This document shows, piece by piece, positions 17,166-28,483 of a stretch of DNA of 64,000 bases. Positions within the stretch are counted from its first letter, which is position 1. Every line of letters begins with the position of its first letter. The translations under genes and the position numbers were made by a program. Below the pieces are notes generated by a model. The model worked only from the letters and a program-made list of their open reading frames with translations, was not told the DNA's origin and searched no databases. Location of the stretch: assembly GCF_000224005.2 (NCBI RefSeq), contig NZ_CP007031.1, forward strand, positions 1,386,001 through 1,450,000. Direction: 5' to 3'. This DNA comes from Marichromatium purpuratum 984. GTDB taxonomy: Bacteria; Pseudomonadota; Gammaproteobacteria; Chromatiales; Chromatiaceae.

Positions 17166-18026
17166 TTACCTCGCCCGTCCGCCGTGCAGGTGGCGCTCGA
17201 GTTGGCCGAAGCTCGGGCGCAGAGGAATGTGCATCGTCTTGCGACCGAACTCGACGGCGATCTGTGGCCCGTAACCCTGGACGTTGGCGAGGATGCAGGC
17301 CTTGATGCAGGTGAGAAACTGCAGCTCCTCCTCGGCGCGATGCTCCATCGCGGTGGCGATCGGTCCGATGAGGCCGTAGGCGATCAGCACCCCGAGGAAG
17401 GTCCCGACCAGCGCTGCGGCGACCAGGGCGCCGATCTCGTCGAGCGCGCCGCCGAGCGCACCCATGGTCTTCACGATGCCGAGCACCGCGGCGACGATGC
17501 CGAAGGCGGGCAGGGCATCGGCGCTGCGCTGCACCGCGTGCGCCGCGGCGGTGCGCGACTCGTGATGGGCATTGAGTTCGACATCCATCAGCGCGTCGAG
17601 CTCGAAGGGGTTCATGCCGCCGCTGACCACCAGGCGCATGTAGTCGGAGATGAACTCGAGCGCGTGCGGGTGCTGCAGCAGCCGGGGATGGGCGCGGAAC
17701 AGCGCGCTGTTGCGTGGTTCTTCGATATCGGCCTCGACCCCCATCAGTCCATCCTTGCGGATCTTGACGAAGAGCTTGAACATCAGCGCCAGCAGATCGA
17801 GATAGTCGGCGCGGGTATAGCGCGGTCCATGCAGGAGCTGTGGCAGAGCGATCAGGGTCTCGCGGATAATCGTGCCGGGGTTGGCGATGACGAAGGCGCC
17901 GAGTGCGGCGCCGCCGATGATGACGATCTCGTAGGGTTGCCAGATTGCCAGCAGGTTGCCGCCATGGGCGGCAAAACCGCCGAGCACGGCGCCGAAGGTG
18001 ATCAGTGCGCCGAGCAGTAGTTTCAT
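17166..18026 (-). CDS. motA: Flagellar motor stator protein MotA
   Basis: 286 residues starting MKLLLGALITFGAVLGGFAAHGG, with AGGGAG as ribosome site. It shows the four-helix MotA pattern: two N-terminal helices, the large cytoplasmic loop (about 75-165, with a charged FELDALMD segment that would meet FliG), and the channel helices with PAFGIVAAVLGIVKTMG and LVAAALVGTFLGVLIAYGL. It pairs with MotB downstream. The gene is divergent from the HDOD-GAF gene. I found no convincing sigma-28 promoter in the 134-base spacer. Confidence 0.95.
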   Translation of the reverse strand: MKLLLGALITFGAVLGGFAAHGGNLLAIWQPYEIVIIGGAALGAFVIANPGTIIRETLIALPQLLHGPRYTRADYLDLLALMFKLFVKIRKDGLMGVEADIEEPRNSALFRAHPRLLQHPHALEFISDYMRLVVSGGMNPFELDALMDVELNAHHESRTAAAHAVQRSADALPAFGIVAAVLGIVKTMGALGGALDEIGALVAAALVGTFLGVLIAYGLIGPIATAMEHRAEEELQFLTCIKACILANVQGYGPQIAVEFGRKTMHIPLRPSFGQLERHLHGGRAR

Positions 18027-18160
18027 CGCATGCTCCCTGAGTTGCCCGGGGACCCGCTGATGTGCAAGCCGAGGGGGGCCGGTCCAGTACGTCGCTTGTC
18101 GCCGGCTGCGCCTTTTGCGAATAATGCCGTCGAGCGATCCGATGGAGGGGAGAGGCCGCG

Positions 18161-19579
18161 ATGGAGCAGGACTGGATAGGCCAATTGACCGCGCTGACCG
18201 AGCCCGGGCGACTGCCGGTGCTGGCGCGTTCCCGCGCACGGCTCAGGAGGTTGCTCGAGGGGCCAGAGACTTCGCGACAGCGCGTGGCCGCGGTGCTGCT
18301 CGATGATCCGGCGCTGGCGCTGCAGGCACTGTATCGGGCCAACGCCGTGCCGCACCGTCATTTCCGCGCCGAGGTCGCCACTCTCGAGGATGCGGTGCAC
18401 ATGCTCGGAGAGAGCGGTCTGACATGTCTCCTCGACGAGGTCGTCGAGGCCGAGCGCCAGCTCGAGGGGAATCGGCTGCGCGCCTATCGCCATGCCATGG
18501 CGCGTGGTGTGCTGGCCGGTGCGCTGGCTGCCGACTGGGCGAGCTGTGGGCGTGACATGTTTCCGGCCGAGGTGGCCGCGGCCGCGCTCTTGCATACCCT
18601 TGGCGAGTTCGTCCTGCTCGCGGTGGGTGATCGGCGGATCAGGCGATATCTGCAGCTCGTCTATCTCCATCATGTTTTGCCGCATGAGGCCGATTATGTC
18701 GCGCTCAGCGACAGTCTGGGAACCCTGGGTTACCGGCTGGCCTGTCGCTGGGCATTGCCCGAGATGGTGCGCGAATCGATGCGTCCGCACAATGCCGCGC
18801 ACAGCCGTCTGCTGGGAGCGATGCTCGCCAACCAGATGGCGCGCGATGCCTGCTCGGGATGGCGCCATCCGTTGCTCGGGCGAGACCTGTGGCTGGCGAG
18901 CGAGCTGCTCGAACTCTCTCCCGACGCCCTGACCCTAAGGGTCAATCGGGTGCTGGCGTTGATGCGCGAGCGTCATCCCGTACTTGCCGAGACGGCGCTG
19001 ACACCGCTGCCGACGCCGGCGCGTGCCCCCTCGGTCTGGGATCTGCGGGTACCTTATCAGGCCCCTTTCTGTCTGGCTCCGCGTGGTGATGAGCTGGCGC
19101 GCTGCCGGTGCCGGCTCGAGCGTGAGCAGGGAGGGAGCGATGAACGGTTGCTGACGACCCTGCTGTATGGACTGCATCGCGGGCTCGGGCTCAATCGGGT
19201 GGCCTTCTTCACCTGCGCCCCCGGTGACCGCACCCTGAGCCCGCAGCTGTTCGTCGGTTCGGAGTTCGAGCCCGGGTTCAATCAGGGCGGTTGGCGGCAT
19301 CGGGCGCGGGCGTTGCTCGACGAATTGCTCGAGGCGCCTGGCGTGGTGCGGGTCGGGGACGGCGGTACGATCGCGCTACCCGATGAGCTGGCCGAGCGAC
19401 TCGGCGTCGATGCTTTCCTGGCGATGCCGCTGTGGCGAGGCGGTGCCGTGCTCGGTCTGGTCTACGCCGATCGACGCAGTGTCTGCTGTCATCTCGACGC
19501 CGGGGTCGAGACACAGTTTGCGGCGCTGGTGCTGTGGACCTCGGAACTCCTGTCTCGCGCCTCGGGCGAGATCAGTTGA
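18161..19579 (+). CDS. HDOD-GAF-like signalling protein
   Basis: 472 residues. The N-terminal ~270 residues are an HDOD domain: LPVLARSRARLRRLLEGPETSRQRVAAVLLDDPALALQALYRANAV, LHTLGEFVLLAV in place of HDLG, and LGYRLACRWALPE. The C-terminal ~190 residues resemble a GAF domain (GLHRGLGLNRVAFFTC and ending FLAMPLWRGGAVLGLVYADR). This combination suggests a sensor-adaptor. A good GGAGGGGAGAGG ribosome site precedes the ATG. The 3' end overlaps the convergent HD-GYP gene by eight bases. Confidence 0.8.
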   Translation: MEQDWIGQLTALTEPGRLPVLARSRARLRRLLEGPETSRQRVAAVLLDDPALALQALYRANAVPHRHFRAEVATLEDAVHMLGESGLTCLLDEVVEAERQLEGNRLRAYRHAMARGVLAGALAADWASCGRDMFPAEVAAAALLHTLGEFVLLAVGDRRIRRYLQLVYLHHVLPHEADYVALSDSLGTLGYRLACRWALPEMVRESMRPHNAAHSRLLGAMLANQMARDACSGWRHPLLGRDLWLASELLELSPDALTLRVNRVLALMRERHPVLAETALTPLPTPARAPSVWDLRVPYQAPFCLAPRGDELARCRCRLEREQGGSDERLLTTLLYGLHRGLGLNRVAFFTCAPGDRTLSPQLFVGSEFEPGFNQGGWRHRARALLDELLEAPGVVRVGDGGTIALPDELAERLGVDAFLAMPLWRGGAVLGLVYADRRSVCCHLDAGVETQFAALVLWTSELLSRASGEIS

Positions 19580-20570
19580 GTTCGTCGGGTTCGCGGGCGT
19601 CCCAGGTCGCCTTGATCTCGAGGATGCGTTCGAGCGATGCATTGAACAAGGTGATCAGCTCTGGCTCGAAGTGGTGTCCCGCCTCGGTGTTGATGGTCTC
19701 GACCACGCGCTCGACCGGCCAGGGCTCCTTGTAGGGGCGGCGCATGCTCAGGGCGTCGAAGACGTCGGCGATGGCGACGATGCGCGCCGACTGGGGGATC
19801 TCGGTGCCGGCGAGTCCTTCGGGGTAGCCGCTGCCGTCCCAGCGCTCGTGGTGATAGAGCGCGATTTCGGCGGCGAGCTTGAAGACCCGCGCCTCGCTGC
19901 GCGCGAGGATGTCGTGCCCGATCCGGGCATGGGTCTTCATCATCGCCCACTCGGCGGCGTCGAGCTTGGCCGGTTTCTGCAGGATGGCGTCGGGGATGCC
20001 CATCTTACCGGTGTCGTGCATCGGTGCGGCGAGCTTCATCAGTGCCACCGACTCCTCCGACCAGCCGACGGCCTCGGCGAGCAGCGCCGAGTAGTCGGCC
20101 ATGCGCCAGATATGGACGCCGGTATCGTTGTCGCGAAAGTGCCCGGCGCGCGCCAGCATGTCGATGGCGTCGCGCTGACTGCGTTCGAGGTCGGTGGCAC
20201 GGACCAATGAGAGATGGGTGCGAACCCGGGCCCTGAGCACCAGCGGTGAGATCGGTTTGGTGATGAAGTCGACCCCACCGGCCTCGAAGGCCTCGTTTTC
20301 GTCGATCTCGTCGGAGCGCGAGGTGATGAACAGCACCGGGATCTGACTGCCACCCGCGCTGGCCTTGAGTCGGCGACAGACCTCGTAGCCGTCCATGTCC
20401 GGCATCTGCACGTCGAGCAACAGCATCACCGGTGTGTGCTTGGCGACCGCCGCCAGCGCCTCCTGGCCGTTGCGAGCGAATACCAGGTTGTAGTCCTCAC
20501 CGAGGATCTGTTCGATCAGCGCGAGGTTGCTCGGCTCGTCGTCGACCACCAGAAGCTTGCCGTGTTGCAT
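19572..20570 (-). CDS. Response regulator with HD-GYP c-di-GMP phosphodiesterase domain (RpfG-like)
   Basis: 332 residues. The receiver domain (1-125) has DDEPSN and the phosphoacceptor Asp53 in LLDVQMPDMDGYE. The HD-GYP domain (about 150-330) has H185-D186 in MHDTGKMGIP, a HHERWDGSGYPEGL segment with the GYP at 248-250, and downstream ADVFDALSMRRPYK. HD-GYP domains hydrolyse c-di-GMP. It begins six bases after the hybrid kinase gene ends, so both are probably co-transcribed and the kinase likely phosphorylates this regulator. Confidence 0.93.
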   Translation of the reverse strand: MQHGKLLVVDDEPSNLALIEQILGEDYNLVFARNGQEALAAVAKHTPVMLLLDVQMPDMDGYEVCRRLKASAGGSQIPVLFITSRSDEIDENEAFEAGGVDFITKPISPLVLRARVRTHLSLVRATDLERSQRDAIDMLARAGHFRDNDTGVHIWRMADYSALLAEAVGWSEESVALMKLAAPMHDTGKMGIPDAILQKPAKLDAAEWAMMKTHARIGHDILARSEARVFKLAAEIALYHHERWDGSGYPEGLAGTEIPQSARIVAIADVFDALSMRRPYKEPWPVERVVETINTEAGHHFEPELITLFNASLERILEIKATWDAREPDELN

Positions 20571-20576
20571 TGCAGA

Positions 20577-23500
20577 TCACCCATCTAGCGTCGTGTTCAG
20601 TGTCTCGATCAGGCGCCGGGTTGCCGTCTCCGCGGCGCGGAAGTCAAAGGCCTCGAGTCGTTCGCGAATCGGGGCGAGCAGGCTGGGGTCGATGCAAGGC
20701 TCGAGGCTGTCGAGCAGTGGGCGAACCATCGCCGGGTCGTCTCGATCGAGTGCCTCAAGGAGTTGCTGTACCAAGCTATCGGTTTCGCCTTCCGAGTGTG
20801 CCGCTCGTGCTCTCGTCGTCGAGGCGGGTGGATGGTGCTCGACGTGCTCGGTGATCGCGTGCAGGCTAGCCGTCATGGTGCGTGTCAGCTGATCGATCGC
20901 CGATCTCGTCTGCTCGGCCGTGCCCGACTGCACTGCCGCTTCCAGCGCCGTGGCCGCTTGCTGCAACGCCTTCAACCCGAGGTTGGCGGCCGCTCCCTTG
21001 AGCTTGTGAGTGAGCGTTGCGATCGTGTCGCGCTGACCCGACGCGTCGAGCCGGTGGAGCTTGCTTCCGGTATTGGCGTACTCGTCGCCGAAACGACGCA
21101 GGTTGGTCGCGTAGACGGTCGCGTTGCGCCAGCGCGTCATCGCCTCGGCGCTGTCGAGCACGGGAAGGCTGCTCTCTGTGTCATGGTGTGAGGGCGCCGG
21201 CGGTGCGATTCCTTGGCCGTTCGTCGGCGTTTGACCGAGGTGGCTGCGGATGGTCGCGATCATCTGGTCGACATCGAAGGGTTTGGGCAGGAAGTCATCC
21301 ATCCCGGCGGCGAGTGCGGCCTCGCGCTGAGGCTGGAAGGCGCCAGCGGTCAGGGCGATCACCGGCAGTTGCGGGAGAGCGAGCCGCTCGCGGATCTCGC
21401 GGGTCGCCATGTAGCCGTCCATCACCGGCATCTGGATGTCCATCAGCACCAGGTCGACGCCCTGCGGATGCTGCTCGACCCAGTCGACCGCCTCGCGCCC
21501 GTTGGCGGCCTCACGGACTTCGGCGCCCTCGCCCTCGAGGATGGTACGGGCGACCTCGCGATTGATCTCGCTGTCGTCGACCACCAGCAGTCGAACCTCC
21601 TGAAGACGAGGCCCCTGGTGTTGGGCGGTCGTGGCGGGTGATCCGGCTGACGGACGCTTCGTCGGTTGCTCGATCTGCTGCATGGCATTGTAGAGGGCCG
21701 AGGGGGTGACCGGCTTGTGGATGAGCACGTCGATCTCTGTCGAGAGTTCGTGGTCGCGGCCATAGGCGGTGGCCATGATCACATGGGGCATCTGCTCGGG
21801 AGGGAGTCTGTCGCGCGCCATCCTGATCGTCTCGATACCATCCATTCCCGGCATCCGCCAGTCGATCAACAGCACATCGAAGGGAGAGGATCCCGGTTGG
21901 CGCTTGAGCAGGAGCGACAGTGCCTCCTCGCCCGAGCTGGCCGTTTTCGAGTCCCAGCCGAGGGTTCTGGCGCAGGCCTTGAGGGTGGCGCGCGCGGCCT
22001 CGTTGTCGTCGACGACCAGCACGTTGCAGCGTGGCAGCGGGGGGCGTTGCGACATGGTCGGTGCCGCGGTGTAGGGCAGGGTGAACCAGAACTCGCTCCC
22101 TTGGCCGACCTGACTGGTCGCGCCGAGTGTTCCGCCCATCGCCTCGACCAGGCGTCGGCAGATGGCCAGTCCCAGGCCGCTGCCGCCGAAGCGTCGGGTG
22201 GTCGAGGTGTCGGCTTGGGTGAAGGCCTGGAAAATTGCCTGTAGCTTGTCCGGAGCGATGCCGATTCCGGTGTCCTTGACGCTGAAATGCAGTCTGGGGT
22301 GATCGGACTCGGAGTTGTCACGAACGACTCGCACCACCACCTGGCCCTGCTCGGTGAACTTGAGCGCGTTGGAGACCAGGTTGGTGAGTACCTGCTGCAG
22401 CCGCAAGGCGTCGCCATAGAGGGTATCGACCCCTTTCGGTGGGACGCCGACGATCAGCTCGACCTGATGATTGCCGCTCTCCGGTGCCATGATGGTGGCG
22501 ATGTTCTCGAGGATCTCGCCGAGGCTGAACGGGACATGTTCGACCTCGAGCCGTCCGGCCTCGATCTTGGAGAAGTCGAGGATGTCGTTGACCAGCGCGA
22601 GCAGTGCGCGGCTGGCGCTGTGGATCTTGACCACCAGTCGCCGCTGCTCATCGTCGAGTGCGGTCTGGTCGAGCAGATAGGTCAGGCCGAGCACGGCGTT
22701 GATCGGGGTGCGGATCTCGTGGCTCATGTTGGCGAGAAATCCGCTCTTGGCCTCAGTTGCCGCCTCGGCCTGGCGCACCGCTTCGCGCAGCCGTTCGTTG
22801 AGGGTGAGCAGTTCGTGGGTGCGCTTGCCGACTTTGAGTTCGAGCTGGCGGTTGGCGTCGATCAGAGCCTGCTCGGCCTTGTATTTGTCGGTCACGTCGC
22901 GATTGATGCCAACCATCTGCAGTGGATGCCCCTGCTGGTCGCGTTCGATCAACGCCGCCGAATGAATGTGACGGATCTCGCCGCTGATGTGCTGGATGCG
23001 GAAGCTGAGTTCGCCGACCTGCTCGCCGAGCAACTGGTGTCGCAGTCGTTCCTCGACATAGCTGCGGTCGAGTGGGTGGATCCGTGACAGCCAGGCGGTG
23101 TAGTCGAGTGCCGGGTCGGCGTCATGAGCGTGCTCGAGTCCATAGATGGCACACATCCGCTGGTCCCAGGTCAGCCGGTTGTCGTTGAGCTGCCACTCCC
23201 AGATGCCGATGCCGGCGGCGTCGAGCGCCAGGCGCATGCGCGAGAGGGTGGTACGCAGCTGGGTCTCCAGGCGGTGGTAGTCGCTGAGGTCGCGGACGAT
23301 ATAGGACAGCCCGATGATCCCGTCGTTACCGTTGCGGACCGGTGAAATGGTCGCGGCCAGCTCGATGAGGCGACCGTCGCGATGTCGATGCTGGATGCCG
23401 AATCGGCGCAGGGTCTGGCCGCCACGCACCTGGGCAAGCCCCGCCTTCCATGCCTCGACATTCCCCTTGGTATCGAGTACCGGCAGTGGCTGGCCGATCA

Positions 23501-24650
23501 TCTCATCGGCGCGATAGCCGAACAGTCGCTCCGCTGCCGGATTCCAGCTGACGACCCGGTCGTCGAGCCCCTGGCCGATGATGGCATCGTCGGTCGACTC
23601 GATGATCGCGGCGAGTCGGCCGCGCGACTCGGCCGTCTGCAACCGCTTGCGGGTATTGTCGAGATAGATCCACAGCAACCCCGAGATCAACGCGGAGAAC
23701 AGCGTGATCAGGCCGGCGACATGCTGAGGGTCGCGCAGGTTGAGGTTGTTGACGAAAGGCGGCAGCGCCTTGATCTCGATCTGCCAGCGCCGGGCATAGA
23801 CCGCAATGGTGTGACGGGCGATGAGGTCGTCGATGACCGGCGTGTCGCTGCCGGGCGAGCTGTAGAAGTGCTCGGGCGGGTCGTCGATGTCCGAGAGGGT
23901 GAGGCTGAATTCGCCGCCACGAAAGTCGAAGTCCGCGAGCACCTCATCGATCACCAGAGGCGTATAGGCCCAGCCGACGGCTGCAGCCGGGTTGCCGTTG
24001 CCCGAGGGTGGTGGATAGATCGCCAGCAACAGCAGGAAGGAGCGCAGATGTTTGCCGCTGGCCTGCACCAGGGTGATTGGCGCGGTGAGGGTCGGTTGAC
24101 CGCTGCGCATGGCGTTGATGGCCGCCTGGCGTCGGTTGGACTCCGAGGCGATGTCGAGTCCGACGGCCTCGCGGTTGTGCTCGAGCGGCTCGATGATGTG
24201 GATCACGAAGCGTTCGCCGTCGTGCGCATCGAACTGTCTGATATCGAACTCGGGGCGTGCGTCGCGCCGGATGCGAGCGATGAAGGCCGCGACCTGCTCG
24301 GGAGCCACTCGGCTGATATAGCCATAGCCGCGTGAGCCGGGGAACTCGCGTTGGTGCTCGCGTGAGGCCATGTAGCGGCGGAATTCAGCGAGCCTGACCC
24401 GATCACCGCCGGCGCTGATGATCGCGCCGCGGGCGCCGCGCAGGCCGTATTCGTAGATCTGCATGCGATCCCTGAACTGGTCGACGACCCGCTCGACCAG
24501 AAAGGCGAAGCGCTCGCCCTTGGTGGTCTCGTTCTCGTTGGCCAGTTGGGTATGGACCACGGCGGCGAGCGCCAACCCCGCCGCGAGCAGTAGCAGCGGA
24601 AGATAAAGGGGAATCGTGGCGGCGAGCCGATGGAGTCTGAAGGTCACCAT
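20577..24650 (-). CDS. Hybrid sensor histidine kinase: CHASE, two PAS, HisKA, HATPase, two receivers, HPt
   Basis: 1357 residues. A membrane helix at about 12-34, an extracytoplasmic CHASE domain (about 60-300) and a second helix at 314-333 form the sensor. PAS domains start near 345 and 477. The HisKA box FLANMSHEIRTP has His644, followed by HATPase motifs (NLVSNALKFT, DTGIGI, GGSGLGLAI). Receiver 1 has Asp930 in LLIDWRMPGMDG, receiver 2 has Asp1071 in LVLMDIQMPVMDG, and the C-terminal HPt has His1215 in THKLKGAAANLG. This is a full multistep phosphorelay in one chain, like BarA/TodS-type kinases. It would deliver phosphate to the RpfG-like regulator six bases downstream. CHASE domains bind small extracellular molecules; the ligand is unknown. 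Confidence 0.93.
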   Translation of the reverse strand: MVTFRLHRLAATIPLYLPLLLLAAGLALAAVVHTQLANENETTKGERFAFLVERVVDQFRDRMQIYEYGLRGARGAIISAGGDRVRLAEFRRYMASREHQREFPGSRGYGYISRVAPEQVAAFIARIRRDARPEFDIRQFDAHDGERFVIHIIEPLEHNREAVGLDIASESNRRQAAINAMRSGQPTLTAPITLVQASGKHLRSFLLLLAIYPPPSGNGNPAAAVGWAYTPLVIDEVLADFDFRGGEFSLTLSDIDDPPEHFYSSPGSDTPVIDDLIARHTIAVYARRWQIEIKALPPFVNNLNLRDPQHVAGLITLFSALISGLLWIYLDNTRKRLQTAESRGRLAAIIESTDDAIIGQGLDDRVVSWNPAAERLFGYRADEMIGQPLPVLDTKGNVEAWKAGLAQVRGGQTLRRFGIQHRHRDGRLIELAATISPVRNGNDGIIGLSYIVRDLSDYHRLETQLRTTLSRMRLALDAAGIGIWEWQLNDNRLTWDQRMCAIYGLEHAHDADPALDYTAWLSRIHPLDRSYVEERLRHQLLGEQVGELSFRIQHISGEIRHIHSAALIERDQQGHPLQMVGINRDVTDKYKAEQALIDANRQLELKVGKRTHELLTLNERLREAVRQAEAATEAKSGFLANMSHEIRTPINAVLGLTYLLDQTALDDEQRRLVVKIHSASRALLALVNDILDFSKIEAGRLEVEHVPFSLGEILENIATIMAPESGNHQVELIVGVPPKGVDTLYGDALRLQQVLTNLVSNALKFTEQGQVVVRVVRDNSESDHPRLHFSVKDTGIGIAPDKLQAIFQAFTQADTSTTRRFGGSGLGLAICRRLVEAMGGTLGATSQVGQGSEFWFTLPYTAAPTMSQRPPLPRCNVLVVDDNEAARATLKACARTLGWDSKTASSGEEALSLLLKRQPGSSPFDVLLIDWRMPGMDGIETIRMARDRLPPEQMPHVIMATAYGRDHELSTEIDVLIHKPVTPSALYNAMQQIEQPTKRPSAGSPATTAQHQGPRLQEVRLLVVDDSEINREVARTILEGEGAEVREAANGREAVDWVEQHPQGVDLVLMDIQMPVMDGYMATREIRERLALPQLPVIALTAGAFQPQREAALAAGMDDFLPKPFDVDQMIATIRSHLGQTPTNGQGIAPPAPSHHDTESSLPVLDSAEAMTRWRNATVYATNLRRFGDEYANTGSKLHRLDASGQRDTIATLTHKLKGAAANLGLKALQQAATALEAAVQSGTAEQTRSAIDQLTRTMTASLHAITEHVEHHPPASTTRARAAHSEGETDSLVQQLLEALDRDDPAMVRPLLDSLEPCIDPSLLAPIRERLEAFDFRAAETATRRLIETLNTTLDG

Positions 24651-25088
24651 CGCGGTCAGGCGGACAGGGTGTGGCGATCAGGATTTCGCTCGGAGAGAAC
24701 TGATCGCGCCGGCCGTCCGAGGCGTACCAGCCTTGGCGTGGGCGCGGTGTGGTCGGGGGGCGTGGCTGCTCGGGTCGACGTCATCGGTTCCTCCACGAGT
24801 GCGCCTCCTGGGCTATTCGTCCAGGTCCTTGTCGTTGCTGTTATCGAGTGCGGCCTCGGCGCCTGTCACCTGCGTAGACGGTTGCTGACGGGCGGACCCG
24901 GGCGCGTATCCCCCGCGGTTGGGGGATGGTCGTGCCCGGGGTGGCGATCGTGCGTCCGGACCGCCGTTGGATGGTGGCGACGCTTGGGGGGGGTTCAACC
25001 GCCGCCGGCCGGATCGCCAGGGTTGGTGAGACGCAGCCGATGGATGGCGCTCCATCCGCTGGAGCCGATCGCGGCCGATGAGGGGAAC
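24651..25088. other. Non-coding stretch
   Basis: 438 bases between the hybrid kinase start and the end of panE. No open frame looks coding. A small hairpin (TCCCCC-GCGGTT-GGGGGA) lies near 24909-24926 without a T-tract. The part next to 24650 must hold the kinase promoter, but I see no clear boxes. Confidence 0.4.
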
Positions 25089-26045
25089 TCAGCCGACGGT
25101 ACGATTGTGCCGATCGCGAAAGGCCAGGGCATCTGCGATGGCGGCGATCACCGGTAGCTGTGCGCCGTGGCGTTCGGCCTCGCGCAGCGGGCGGCGATAC
25201 ATGTATTCGAGTTCCAGTGGACGCTTGTCGAGGTAGTCCAACCGCATGCTCGGGGCATAGGGTCGCATGCGCTCGGTGAAGCGCATCAGTCGCTCGGGGA
25301 AGTCTGGTGCGAAGGGGTGGCCGCAGGCCTCGGCGCCGCGCGCGACCTCGGTCATCAGCCGCGCGGCGAGACGGCGCGCGTCGGGGTCGGCGATGATGCG
25401 GTCGGTATCGGCGTCGAGCAGCACCGAGAGACCGTTGAAGGGGATGTTCCAGGCGAGCTTGCGCCAACGTGCCTGGTGCAGATCGGGCAGGGACTCGACC
25501 TCGACGCCGGCGGCGGAGAAGGCCCGCATCAGTGGCTCGATGCAGGCGCGATCGCCCTCGTCGAAGGGGGCGAAGCTCACGGTGCCGTAGTCGAGGTGGA
25601 CGATGTGTCCGGGGCCGACCTTGTTCGAACACAGATAGCACATCCCGGCGACCACCCGCGCCTCGGGGAAGGCGGCGGCCAGCTCGTCTTCCATGGTCAG
25701 GCCGTTCTGCAGATTGAGGATGATGGTGCCGGGACGGACCAGGGGGCGCAGCAGCGTCGGCAGACGGTGGTTCTGGATGGTCTTGAGGGCGACGCAGACC
25801 ACGTCGCTCGGCGGGATGGGATCGCTGTCGCGATAGACCTCAACCGGGTCGAGATGGAGGTCGCCGAGGGGGGAATCGACGCGCAGCCCGTCGCGGGCGA
25901 TGGTCGCGGCGTCGCTGCGTGCGATGAAGCGCACGGTGGCGCCGGCTGCCTGTAGCCGCGCCCCGTAGAAGCCGCCGAGGGCGCCGGTGCCGAGGATGGT
26001 GAAGCTGAGATCGGTCGATGCTGTCATGTCTTGCCGATGGCGCAT
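25089..26045 (-). CDS. Putative 2-dehydropantoate 2-reductase (PanE/ApbA family)
   Basis: 318 residues. The N-terminal Rossmann domain has ILGTGALGGFYG (GxGxxG at 19-24), ALKTIQNHRL with the family lysine, and LNLQNGLTMED. The C-terminal helical domain has ARWRKLAWNIPFNGLSVLLDAD and a late MRLDYLDKRPLELEYM. By family it reduces ketopantoate to pantoate with NADPH (coenzyme A synthesis), but many members act on other 2-oxoacids. The L-D-Y-x-x-x-R-P-x-E-x-E-Y-M pattern belongs to the 'putative' subgroup, so the substrate is uncertain. ATG 26045 and ATG 26027 (MTASTD) are both possible starts; neither has a strong ribosome site. Confidence 0.85.
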   Translation of the reverse strand: MRHRQDMTASTDLSFTILGTGALGGFYGARLQAAGATVRFIARSDAATIARDGLRVDSPLGDLHLDPVEVYRDSDPIPPSDVVCVALKTIQNHRLPTLLRPLVRPGTIILNLQNGLTMEDELAAAFPEARVVAGMCYLCSNKVGPGHIVHLDYGTVSFAPFDEGDRACIEPLMRAFSAAGVEVESLPDLHQARWRKLAWNIPFNGLSVLLDADTDRIIADPDARRLAARLMTEVARGAEACGHPFAPDFPERLMRFTERMRPYAPSMRLDYLDKRPLELEYMYRRPLREAERHGAQLPVIAAIADALAFRDRHNRTVG

Positions 26046-26344
26046 GCGAGGATGCGCTGGAGGTTGGATTGCAAGGCTTCAGTATACGTCCTCGGGGATT
26101 GGTCGCCGCAGGCCGTGGTGCTGGCTGGTCTCTCAGCCCGATGCCGATCGATCGAGTGAAACGCGACCCGGATCGCGTCGGCCGGCGCTCGTCTGGGTTA
26201 CCCTGAACCCAGGACGAAAGCGATGGTGTCTGGCTCCGCTGAGTCGCCGGTGGCGATGTCGGCGCGAGACCATCCCAATCCGGTGTATGCGACAGGCGAC
26301 GGACTCTCCTCGTACGCGCATCGATCAAGCAGTGGAGTCCGATC

Positions 26345-26608
26345 GTGACCTATTTCTACCAATCCTTCGGTCTGGTCCCCGCCTGGGCCTTCGCCTCCGG
26401 GTGGATGCTCGGCATGTGCTCGCCGGCGGCCTATCGCTGGGTGCCGAGCGCGCTGGGGCTGGGACATGTCGCGCCGGCGCGGGTGAGTGCAGCGCCGGTC
26501 CCGGAGACCATCGCGCCACACCATCCGGTCAGCGCGCGCACGGTCTCGCGCCCGAGTCGCCCGCGGCGGGCGAGTCGGGTCGAGGAGACGCCGGCCGAGG
26601 TCTGCTGA
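26345..26608 (+). CDS. Small hypothetical protein
   Basis: GTG 26345 starts an 87-residue frame: VTYFYQSFGLVPAWAFASGWMLG, a hydrophobic stretch, then a Pro/Arg-rich tail. Codon third positions are GC-rich in the first half, as in neighbouring genes, which supports translation. No ribosome site is obvious and I do not recognise a family. It lies between panE and hynL and points towards hynL. Confidence 0.3.
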   Translation: MTYFYQSFGLVPAWAFASGWMLGMCSPAAYRWVPSALGLGHVAPARVSAAPVPETIAPHHPVSARTVSRPSRPRRASRVEETPAEVC

Positions 26609-26648
26609 GCGCGACCTGGCCGCCCGATGGGCATCTCCCATGCCGAGC

Positions 26649-26673
26649 GCGCCTGACCGTCAAGGTCGGGCGC
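26649..26673. terminator. Hairpin after hynL
   Basis: GCGCCTGACC and GGTCGGGCGC form a 10-bp stem (one G-U pair) around GTCAA, just beyond the hynL stop codon. There is no T-tract on either strand, so its role as a terminator or RNA stabiliser is a guess. Confidence 0.4.
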
Positions 26674-26694
26674 TGAGCCGTCCGTGCACCGGGG

Positions 26695-28425
<1,731 letters not shown>

Positions 28426-28483
28426 GGAACTGGCTCTCCTGCTGCTGGCCGGCTCTCCCGGCCTGGCTCATGCGCGGGTTGGC

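Noticed and set aside
18027..18160. Sigma-28 promoter for motAB
   Set aside because: A GCCGGCGACAA stretch is loosely similar to the -10 box, but no -35 box lies at the right spacing.
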